Under the pieces are notes generated by a model. That model worked only from the letters and a program-made list of their open reading frames with translations, had not been told where the DNA came from and did not search any database. From Clostridia bacterium (lineage in GTDB: Bacteria > Bacillota > Peptococcia > DRI-13 > SM3-B62), in NCBI GenBank assembly GCA_018433675.1, contig JAHDQS010000028.1, positions 1 through 51,348 of the forward strand: 51,348 bases of DNA. Reading direction: 5' to 3'. Positions 8,811-15,988 of this stretch are shown piece by piece. How positions within the stretch are numbered: the first letter of the stretch is position 1; each line of letters begins with the position of its first letter. The position numbers were made by a program, and so were the translations under genes.

Positions 8811-9233
8811 CTATTTTATTTCATCATAAATTACCTGCTGAATTCTCTGTAGAGTGGCTAAGATATTGTTGCGTTTTAGTTCGCATTCCCATATGCGAAC
8901 AACAGTCCATCCTCGGACTTGAAACAACGCTGTAATTTTATGGTCATGCTGGAGATTGCGTTCGTGCTTTTTACTCCAATATTCTTCATTTTCTTTTGGC
9001 CGTGTGTTGCGGCAATCGTGACCGTGCCAAAAACAGCCATCGACAAATATAGCTACTTTCTTGTCTAAAAACGCAAAATCCGGATGCCCTTTTAAAGGAT
9101 AATTGCGCCTCTATCCGATAATTCCGTTATCGTGAAGTAACGTAATCAGTCGTTTTTCCGTTGATTTATTACCTTTAGAACGCACTTTCCACATTACGGC
9201 AGAGCGGATTGCTTTGTCGTAAACATCAGGCAC
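8811..9233 (-). pseudogene. vsr: very-short-patch-repair endonuclease (Vsr) interrupted by one amber codon
   Basis: Reading from a GTG at 9233 (AGAGGTGA upstream) gives 140 codons of a Vsr endonuclease. The N-terminal segment includes MWKVRSKGNKSTEKRL; then come GHPDFAF with the catalytic Asp, FVDGCFWHGHDC and the C-terminal GWTVVRIWECEL. Codon 41 (9113-9111) is TAG where the family has the Trp of the GWRRNY motif, a one-base TGG to TAG change. Everything downstream is intact and the frame is kept. Vsr nicks at T:G mismatches arising from deaminated 5-methylcytosine and usually accompanies a cytosine-C5 methyltransferase, as here. It lies 12 bp after the restriction-methylase gene. Confidence 0.85.
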
Positions 9234-9245
9234 AATAGATCACCT

Positions 9246-12200
9246 CTATTCAATATCGGTATCACCTAAAGGAGAGATCAACGGGTAGCGGCCTTCGATT
9301 ACTTCGTGCACTATGACATCAATTTCTCCTACTATTTCAACATATTCGAGCAATTTGTTGACAAGGATAAGGAAACCCTCCATATCTTTAGGTGTAAATG
9401 GACAGTGGGTATACTCGTAAGAATTGAATTTCATCCAACAGTTTTTTATTACCTCATAGCCGGATATGTTTATTCTCTGCGCATCTAGAGGACATGATAC
9501 GATGATATTACGATTACCATCCGAAAAAGTGATCGTTTCGTTTTCCTCATCGAATGGCTGAGTATTCTTCGACCACATAAGATGGAAATTTGGCAGAACC
9601 TGCGCTTTTATCGCATCAAAATCATATCCCGCAAGGTTTTCGGGCATATAATCACGCTTCTCCAAATCAGCGATTCTTCGCCCGAGTTCCACAAGACGGC
9701 GAAAAACATTAGCGTCGTTTACTACAGGAATTCTTGGACGTAGATCGGTGCGTCCTGTGATATATAATGCACCCTCAAACTCATCGAGATAGACTTGCGA
9801 GCATAAAATGGCGAACGTGTAAAACACCATTTCAGTTGCAGCGTTGTCATCATCCGTGCCCATGAGAGTAGTCAGCTGAGCACGCAACCCGTCGTGGATA
9901 TTATTGACTGGGACGAACACGCCACGTCGCTTCACAGGATGTCGATTTAGGTATATAAACGAGTTTCCTCGTCTGCAAAGGTCGTTATCAGGACAATACC
10001 AGCAGAAGGAAACGAACTGTTTCAGCACATCCTTCTGATCTTTCGGAGAATGAGATAAAGCGAATCCGACCATGCCTTCGGTAGAGAATGCTTTAGCTAT
10101 TTCAGGGCGCCGTCTTGTGCCACCTCCACCTACACTGGCGAATTTATGTAAAAGGTCTTGCCACAGGAATGCTTTTACCGGAAGGAATGGACGGAAAGCG
10201 TAATCAACGATTTCCCGATCAAGTAATGCGTTAACTACAGCAATGTTGCCGTACTCGCTCAGTTCTCGCGCAAATGCGCTCACTTCAACGTCTTTTGGCG
10301 GCTTGTCCTGTGCAGATAACCAATTCTGCGCCGCAGGAATTCCTTGCTGCATAATCTCCCGGCTTCGCCTCTTCAGCATTGCAGATTTCATATGCGTAAA
10401 AAGGCTTGATGGCGCAAGCTTTACGCCTGAACAATGGTTCTTAAAAATCGCATTCTCTTCAGCTTCGCCGCTGACCGGCCAGTAGGACGCATAAAGCTCC
10501 TCGTTGAAAGGTGTCGACGGTCGCAAGGTATAGTTCGCCGCATCCACGGTATGGCGTGTGAATTCACCGAGCGATGTGTTTGCGTCTTGCCCAAGCCAAC
10601 TCGTTTTATCTGCCTTTGCAAGATGAGAAATATCATAATACATATAGTTGGTTATGCCTACCGCTTCGCCAAATCGTCTTGTTGCAATCAAGATTGCGCG
10701 ACCTTGCTGGGTCTTGAACATACTGTCGGAGCGAACGCCAGCGCGGGCATCTGCATCGACGGAAACAATCCAGGCAGAAGAAAAATGCTCAACGATATAT
10801 TTTCGCGCATATCTATATGATTCTGCTTCGAGAAAAGTCGCAGGGACGATATATGCCAAAATAGAATGATTCTCAGAAATCCGGAGTTTTTCGCATCCCC
10901 AACGCAGAAACTGAAGGTGAGGATTATTGATTTGCTTTTGCGTATTCTGTCGAGCGTGACGGTTTGCAGCAGGAGGTCGAAAATCTTCCATTAAGGCAAG
11001 TATTCTTGTGAAATCCCCGCCAATATTTGTTTTGGAAGAGTCGGAAGACGGAGGATTGCCAATTACAAGTGTAATTGGTCGCGATGAAAGTTCACATGCT
11101 CGTTTTAGTTCAAATCCCTCGACAGTATCAGTATCTGCTGCATCGCCAAAGACAACGTTGCTTAATGCATTTGCAAGAAGCAGCTCGTTATTTGAACGCC
11201 AACCCTCAATTTCACGGCTAAGCGCCGCCATTCGATAATTAGCAAGCATATATGGCGCAGGTAAAATCTCGATGCCGCATAAAGTATATGCTCCGCATTC
11301 GGTATCGTTTTGCCTAATCCGTTCGAGGAATGAGCCAGTTCCGCAACAAGGATCTATTAGAATATTTCCGTCAGCGAAAATACTAACCCCGTCAAAGGTT
11401 TCGCATGCGATAGCCTCTGTAAGACGAACAATGCAATCTGCAAGCTCGCTTGGCGTATAATATGCGCCATAATCAAAACGAGATTGTGGATCAAATTTCG
11501 AGAGGAAAAGTTCAAATAGTTTGTGGTAATCCGGGGATCGTCTTTGTTGGTCGGTCATATGCACGAATGATAAGAAACCGATACATTCCTCTGTCCAATT
11601 CAGAATAAAGCTGTCTTCGTCCCCATGGTCAATGATGTAGTGGATAATCATGAGGAATGGGCGTAACGCCTGACCTTCTTCGATGTTCCTCGCAAGGTAA
11701 TCTCGGATTTTCCGTTCTTTACCAGTTGGTAAATCTGCATCAGTACATTCGACTCGATGGGCGTATAATAGCGTGAACATTATTACCTGTGCGACGAAAT
11801 CTGCGAAAACCTTGTCTTCTCGCATAGCTGGGTCGTTGTGGTTGTATGTTAGCTGGCGAAGCTCACTTAACAGGGTAATGGCGTGTTCTTCGGTTGTGTT
11901 CATAGCTTCCTCAAGAGGAATATTTGAGTAGGCAAGTATCGCATCCGAAAGCAAACGAGAACGCAATGCAACAAGTTCCACTAAATCCCCTTCGTCGCAA
12001 TATTGCGGCGTGGATTCAGCCAAAAATCTACGAATCATTATTTCAAATTGCGAATTAATATTAAGGCGTGACCAGTCGTCATCGGTATTTGTCATTTGCG
12101 TCTTATCAATAAGTGAAATCACACGCGGCGGCTCGGCTTCATTAAAAGAGTATACAAAGTCGATTCCATCCGTGATTATCAATTTGTGTTTGAGAGAGAG

Positions 12201-12518
12201 GTAGCGGTTAAACTGAGCGGTGTGCAGAGTAATATCAAAGATTCCTGGAGAATAGCCCTTGGCTTCAATGTATCCGTAAACGCCGAGCGTATCTCTATGG
12301 TGGAAACGCCAATCAGGACGTCCCATACGCTGTTGATTTCGTGGTTCGAAGACAACTACGACATTTGTACCGTTGATTGCATTTACGAGAGCTTCAAACA
12401 TTGCGTGTAGTGGCGGTCGAAAAGACAGCTCTGGAGTATGCTGTCCACCTGCAACAGAGTCCCGATATGCTTGCTGGAAGCTCTGTAAATAACGTTTGAC
12501 AATTGGTTCAATCAGCAT
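9246..12518 (-). CDS. type IIG/ISP-like restriction enzyme: PD-(D/E)XK motif plus N6-adenine DNA methyltransferase
   Basis: The 1090-residue protein starts with a probable nuclease domain: RPDW (Asp69) followed by YIEAKG (Glu85, Lys87), i.e. PD-x15-ExK. A helical linker leads to a gamma-type N6-adenine methyltransferase with YGAYYTP (about residues 350-356), motif I DPCCGTGSF (389-397) and motif IV NPPS (488-491). The remaining 500 residues probably include the target-recognition domain; YAFRPFLPVKAF recalls the RPF motif of type ISP specificity domains. No helicase motifs are present, so it is not a full type ISP translocase. It overlaps the upstream methyltransferase gene by 11 bp. Cutting activity is inferred from the PD-ExK triad. 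Confidence 0.8.
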   Translation of the reverse strand: MLIEPIVKRYLQSFQQAYRDSVAGGQHTPELSFRPPLHAMFEALVNAINGTNVVVVFEPRNQQRMGRPDWRFHHRDTLGVYGYIEAKGYSPGIFDITLHTAQFNRYLSLKHKLIITDGIDFVYSFNEAEPPRVISLIDKTQMTNTDDDWSRLNINSQFEIMIRRFLAESTPQYCDEGDLVELVALRSRLLSDAILAYSNIPLEEAMNTTEEHAITLLSELRQLTYNHNDPAMREDKVFADFVAQVIMFTLLYAHRVECTDADLPTGKERKIRDYLARNIEEGQALRPFLMIIHYIIDHGDEDSFILNWTEECIGFLSFVHMTDQQRRSPDYHKLFELFLSKFDPQSRFDYGAYYTPSELADCIVRLTEAIACETFDGVSIFADGNILIDPCCGTGSFLERIRQNDTECGAYTLCGIEILPAPYMLANYRMAALSREIEGWRSNNELLLANALSNVVFGDAADTDTVEGFELKRACELSSRPITLVIGNPPSSDSSKTNIGGDFTRILALMEDFRPPAANRHARQNTQKQINNPHLQFLRWGCEKLRISENHSILAYIVPATFLEAESYRYARKYIVEHFSSAWIVSVDADARAGVRSDSMFKTQQGRAILIATRRFGEAVGITNYMYYDISHLAKADKTSWLGQDANTSLGEFTRHTVDAANYTLRPSTPFNEELYASYWPVSGEAEENAIFKNHCSGVKLAPSSLFTHMKSAMLKRRSREIMQQGIPAAQNWLSAQDKPPKDVEVSAFARELSEYGNIAVVNALLDREIVDYAFRPFLPVKAFLWQDLLHKFASVGGGGTRRRPEIAKAFSTEGMVGFALSHSPKDQKDVLKQFVSFCWYCPDNDLCRRGNSFIYLNRHPVKRRGVFVPVNNIHDGLRAQLTTLMGTDDDNAATEMVFYTFAILCSQVYLDEFEGALYITGRTDLRPRIPVVNDANVFRRLVELGRRIADLEKRDYMPENLAGYDFDAIKAQVLPNFHLMWSKNTQPFDEENETITFSDGNRNIIVSCPLDAQRINISGYEVIKNCWMKFNSYEYTHCPFTPKDMEGFLILVNKLLEYVEIVGEIDVIVHEVIEGRYPLISPLGDTDIE

Positions 12519-13581
12519 TCCGAATCACCCTCCTCTCTTTATTATAATACGCAATGATACTTTTACCGATGGCTTTTCCCAACTTCGGCGGCACGGCATT
12601 TCCGATTTGCCTTGCAATTTCAATTTTTGATCCCGCAAAAACAAAGTCAATTGGGAACGTCTGAAGTAATGCTCCTTCAAGCAGTGAAATGCTACGTGAC
12701 TGTTCCGGGTGTCCAAATAAACCTCGAGTAAAGCTGTCAAACCGTGCTGTTATCGTTGGGGCAACGTCGTCCCACGCCATTCTACCATAAACGTTTCGGT
12801 GCCCAATAATCGCACTGTCAATACGATGGCAATCAGCTAAGAGTTCTTCGGGCAGGTAGTCACGCCCTTGGCCTTGAGCTAATGCATTGATACGCCGAAT
12901 GTTTTTCTCAGACAATCGGTCACGTCGATGAAGTGGATAGTTAGGGTGCGGTTTTCCATTCTCGGGAGGTGGAGGCAAGAATTCAATCGTATCTCGAACA
13001 GTACTCCTTTCCCGGGAAGGTTTTGGGAATTTATATGCTGAGCCAATATCAACCCGTTCACCAACAAGAATTATGCGTTTGCGTCGTTGTGGTACGCCGT
13101 AGTCTTCCGCATCAATCAGTTGCTTATGAATATGGTATCCGACAGATTCCGTTTTTCTTATTAGCTCATCAAGTATTGCTTTGCCACGCTTTCCTTGAAT
13201 CCCCGAAACATTTTCCATTAAAAAAAATAACGGGCGAACTTCGTTAATCAGTTCTCCGTAAAGGAGGACAAGTTCGTTCCGTCTGTCGGTATCCCCGCCA
13301 ATTCGCTGTATAGAGAAGCCTTGGCACGGAGGCCCTCCAGCCAGTAGAAATAATTCTCTTTGCTTTAATCCGATCTTTTCGAGAAGCTGTCCTCCGAGCA
13401 TATTTCTTATGTCCTCGCATACTACGGGATGTTTGAAATATTTCGGATTGTTTTTGATTGTCTCAATGCATTTGCTATCAATATCAAAACTATACAGTAC
13501 GTCAAAGCCCGCAGAGGAAAGCCCTAAAGACAGACCACCCGCACCACAGAAAGTATCGACACAAGTAAAGCGCATACTCAA
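12508..13581 (-). CDS. DNA (cytosine-5) methyltransferase A
   Basis: This 357-residue protein carries the ordered C5-methyltransferase motifs: I FCGAGGLSLGL (11-21), IV GGPPCQGFS with catalytic Cys86, VI MENVSG, VIII QRRKRIILVG and X RQIGNAVPP. The target-recognition region lies between VIII and X. Its start overlaps the stop of methyltransferase B by 4 bp and its end overlaps the adenine methylase/nuclease by 11 bp, so the three are translationally coupled. Two C5 methyltransferases in one operon are typical when an asymmetric site needs separate enzymes for the two strands; that is inference. Confidence 0.93.
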   Translation of the reverse strand: MSMRFTCVDTFCGAGGLSLGLSSAGFDVLYSFDIDSKCIETIKNNPKYFKHPVVCEDIRNMLGGQLLEKIGLKQRELFLLAGGPPCQGFSIQRIGGDTDRRNELVLLYGELINEVRPLFFLMENVSGIQGKRGKAILDELIRKTESVGYHIHKQLIDAEDYGVPQRRKRIILVGERVDIGSAYKFPKPSRERSTVRDTIEFLPPPPENGKPHPNYPLHRRDRLSEKNIRRINALAQGQGRDYLPEELLADCHRIDSAIIGHRNVYGRMAWDDVAPTITARFDSFTRGLFGHPEQSRSISLLEGALLQTFPIDFVFAGSKIEIARQIGNAVPPKLGKAIGKSIIAYYNKERRVIRNAD

Positions 13582-14882
13582 GCACGCCTCCTTGTCTTTA
13601 TTCCAGCTATGACGCTTGAATAAGAATTACTCACGGGCATATCAATGCTATGCACACCAGCCTCCAATTGATATTGAGAAGGCTCACAAGATAGCAGTTC
13701 AATTAAAATATTAACTGCAATTCCGCAAGATAATAGTGGCGGCACAGCTTCGCCTATTTGCCGATAAATGTCGTCAGACTTACCCTCGAACGAGAAACCA
13801 TCAGGGAAGCCTTGGAGTCGGGCAACTTCTCGCGCCGTAAGACCTCGATCTTGAACAGGGTGCGTATATCGCCCGCTTGCTGGATTTCGTGCATAGTGAG
13901 TTATAGTTATCGCTGGTTTATCCCAACTAAGCCTCCCATAAACGTCATAAAAACCTTTAACACGGGATAAACACTCGGGGCCAACTCCCTCGGGTAGATT
14001 TCCACCATCATGAGGAACCTGTTTAATTACTTCAATAGTACTAGGCTTATGTGCAACAGCCTTATGTAATAAGTCGTGTGGGTCAGATTCCCCCGCGGCA
14101 ATTGGTCGCAAAGAAGCGATTGCGTCCCGTACAGTTTTATATTCACTTGGAGAATAAATACCTTCTGGTAATAAAAATTCTTTCTGCATTCCAATTATTA
14201 CAGAACGAAAACGTTCTTGCGGTACGCCAAATTCGGCGGCATTATATATGTTCTGCTTAACGATATAACCTGCGTCATAAAAAGCAGCTTGCGCCTTGCT
14301 GAAGTATTTCCTATACCTACCAGACAGAAATTCTGGTACGTTTTCCATTACAAAAACAGTTGGCTTTATTTCTGTAACAATCTTTGAAAAAGCAACCACT
14401 AAGCTATTTCTATTGTCATCTTCGTCATTCCATTTTTTCTTTCTGTGAGAAGAGAAGCCTTGGCATGGTGCGCAGCCGATTAATATGGTTGGTAACTTAG
14501 GATCGAAATTGATGCTTTTCAAGAACTCTTGAATGCTATTAGCCGATTCGGAAATTTTAATAATGTCCTCGCACAATACCGGTGTTCCAAAATTTTTGCT
14601 GTATGTAGCGGCAGATATGGAGTCAATATCACACCCTCCCAAAAAACGAAAAACCGGAAATATGCTGTTTATCACAGCAAACCCGAGCGAAGTACCTCCG
14701 GCTCCGCTAAAAAATTCCAATATCTGGATGGGATTCGGCATAGTTGAATTGCTACCAAAAGGCGCAAATCTATTCATCGCTTCTTTGCTTTCTATGAAAA
14801 GAGAGTGTTTATAATATCTATAATTATTGCTTTCAAAAGGATTTGATGTTGCAATTTTAAGCATTCGCGTTAATGTCTTCAT
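13578..14882 (-). CDS. DNA (cytosine-5) methyltransferase B
   Basis: This 434-residue protein has an N-terminal extension of about 50 residues before motif I FFSGAGGTSLGF. Motif IV is IGCAPCQGFS with catalytic Cys140, VI is MENVPEF, VIII is QERFRSVIIG and X is RQIGEAVPP, where Glu replaces the usual Asn. The start at 14882 has GGAGGTG 7 nt upstream. It is the first gene downstream of the LexA-box promoter at 14925-14953 and overlaps methyltransferase A by 4 bp. It is not a recent duplicate of A: the motifs differ clearly. Confidence 0.92.
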   Translation of the reverse strand: MKTLTRMLKIATSNPFESNNYRYYKHSLFIESKEAMNRFAPFGSNSTMPNPIQILEFFSGAGGTSLGFAVINSIFPVFRFLGGCDIDSISAATYSKNFGTPVLCEDIIKISESANSIQEFLKSINFDPKLPTILIGCAPCQGFSSHRKKKWNDEDDNRNSLVVAFSKIVTEIKPTVFVMENVPEFLSGRYRKYFSKAQAAFYDAGYIVKQNIYNAAEFGVPQERFRSVIIGMQKEFLLPEGIYSPSEYKTVRDAIASLRPIAAGESDPHDLLHKAVAHKPSTIEVIKQVPHDGGNLPEGVGPECLSRVKGFYDVYGRLSWDKPAITITHYARNPASGRYTHPVQDRGLTAREVARLQGFPDGFSFEGKSDDIYRQIGEAVPPLLSCGIAVNILIELLSCEPSQYQLEAGVHSIDMPVSNSYSSVIAGIKTRRRA

Positions 14883-14924
14883 TTCAACACCTCCAAAAAA
14901 TCAAATACAAAAACTTATAAACAC

Positions 14925-14953
14925 ATTATATCGAACGTTTGTTCGTCTGTCAA
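14925..14953 (-). promoter_or_regulatory. perfect-consensus sigma-A promoter of the defence operon
   Basis: On the minus strand TTGACA (14953-14948) and TATAAT (14930-14925) are separated by exactly 17 bp, matching the sigma-A consensus at all twelve positions. Transcription would start near 14918, about 35 nt before the ATG of methyltransferase B. Confidence 0.92.
14932..14945. promoter_or_regulatory. LexA/DinR (SOS) operator inside the promoter spacer
   Basis: CGAACAAACGTTCG (minus strand) is CGAAC-N4-GTTCG with the A-A-A-C centre, matching the Bacillus-type SOS box CGAACRNRYGTTC. It fills the spacer between the -35 and -10, where bound LexA would exclude RNA polymerase. The strict consensus promoter under a strict operator suggests strong DNA-damage induction. 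LexA binding itself is inferred. Confidence 0.85.
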
Positions 14954-14967
14954 TGTATAATTTATTG

Positions 14968-15153
14968 TTACAAAGCACTTTTCCCACTCTTAATCCATTC
15001 ATCAATTTCAGATAGCTTGAACTTCCATAGCTTTCCGATCCTATGGGCCGGAACCGCTTCTTTTTTTATCCAGTTGCGTACTGTGTCTTTATTTACCCCA
15101 ATATATTCGGCTACTTCTTCAAGGCTTGACCATTTCTCCGCATCAGCTCCCAT
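14968..15153 (-). CDS. small excisionase/MerR-type helix-turn-helix DNA-binding protein
   Basis: The 61-residue protein is a single HTH_17 domain: SSLEEVAEYIGVNKDTVRNWIKKEAVPAHRIGKLWKF, typical of excisionase-family proteins and small regulators. ATG at 15153 is preceded by GGAGAGG at 6 nt, so I prefer it to the in-frame GTG at 15159. It lies 85 bp upstream of methyltransferase B, with the SOS promoter in between. It may be a controller of the restriction genes, or an excisionase left by the mobile element whose cargo gene lies divergently at 15346. The sequence does not decide. Confidence 0.75.
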   Translation of the reverse strand: MGADAEKWSSLEEVAEYIGVNKDTVRNWIKKEAVPAHRIGKLWKFKLSEIDEWIKSGKSAL

Positions 15154-15181
15154 TAACACCTCTCCTTTCTGTGTTTAATAT

Positions 15182-15220
15182 ATTTTATTATGTCTTACTA
15201 TAATTATCAATATAATTATA
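15182..15220 (-). promoter_or_regulatory. candidate promoter with inverted-repeat operator upstream of the HTH gene
   Basis: On the minus strand TTGATA (15210-15205) and TAAAAT (15187-15182) are 17 bp apart. TATAATTAT-CAAT-ATAATTATA (15199-15220) is a perfect 9-bp inverted repeat covering the -35. Placement suggests autoregulation by the HTH protein, which is inference because AT-rich repeats arise easily. Confidence 0.5.
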
Positions 15221-15345
15221 TGGTTTGGTATGAAATAATATGAACAATAATTAATATATAGTGGTTGCAATGATTGCGCAGAATATATTTTAGTAGCTAT
15301 CTCCGAAAAGCTGTGGTAGTGTTGTCACTTGAGGAGATGGTCTAT

Positions 15346-15967
15346 ATGAAAAAGCAAATTATCGCCTATATCGCACTGTGTGCCGTTGTATGACAATGGA
15401 ACGCCCAGATCGAGGTTTACCCGCCGGGCAGGTAAAACCACCGTTAGCGCCGGAATTGAGGCTCAATCAGCGGAAATATCGCATATTTTTATCTCCGAAG
15501 ATGTGCCTGCACCTGAAGTAGAGGTTATCACAGAAAATGGACCGAAGATAACTGCGGAGCCTATTGCAGAAAGTGAATCAAAGAAAACTGAGGTAACGGC
15601 AGAAGAAAAAACAGAAAAGCCAGCACCAACGCCGACGGAAGCCCCAAAATCTCAAACCATATCAAAATCTGTGCCAGCCTCCACAGAACTAAAGCCAGGC
15701 GATAGAACAGTTATTGATGGCGAGCCTCATGTTTGGATTCCTGGGTTTGGCTGGATAGTTGACGAGGGCAGTGACAGCGTTTGTTCGACAGTTGGAAGCC
15801 CCGACGACCAATTATCCGGCAATAAGTGTGACATTAGTGTCGTCGGCGCTTTCGCCAAAGAATCTGAGAAAATGGCAGACCAAACCGGCAAAAGCAGACA
15901 GCTTGATCTGCTGTCTGCTTCACCTAAACCAACGGTTCATAAAATGTCACTATGGGAAAGCGCCTAA
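15346..15967 (+). pseudogene. remnant of a DUF6550-type conjugative-element protein
   Basis: An ATG at 15346 with GAGGAG upstream reads MKKQIIAYIALCAVV and hits TGA. In the next frame (from 15380) an ORF runs to 15967. It has an acidic, Pro/Glu/Thr-rich linker and then GEPHVWIPGFGWIVDEG, the signature of DUF6550-family proteins carried by Tn916/ICE-like elements. The membrane segment is therefore cut short and joined out of frame to the rest, indicating deletion or frameshift. An 11-bp perfect hairpin lies inside the 3' part (15892-15920). The gene converges on the PLP-enzyme gene, whose stop is 22 bp away. Confidence 0.7.
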
Positions 15968-15988
15968 TCGCCCTCCCTGCTTTTTACC

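Noticed and set aside
9061-9233. pyrrolysine or other amber readthrough in vsr
   Set aside because: Amber is an ordinary stop for neighbouring genes and no pyl genes are in the window; a nonsense mutation is simpler.
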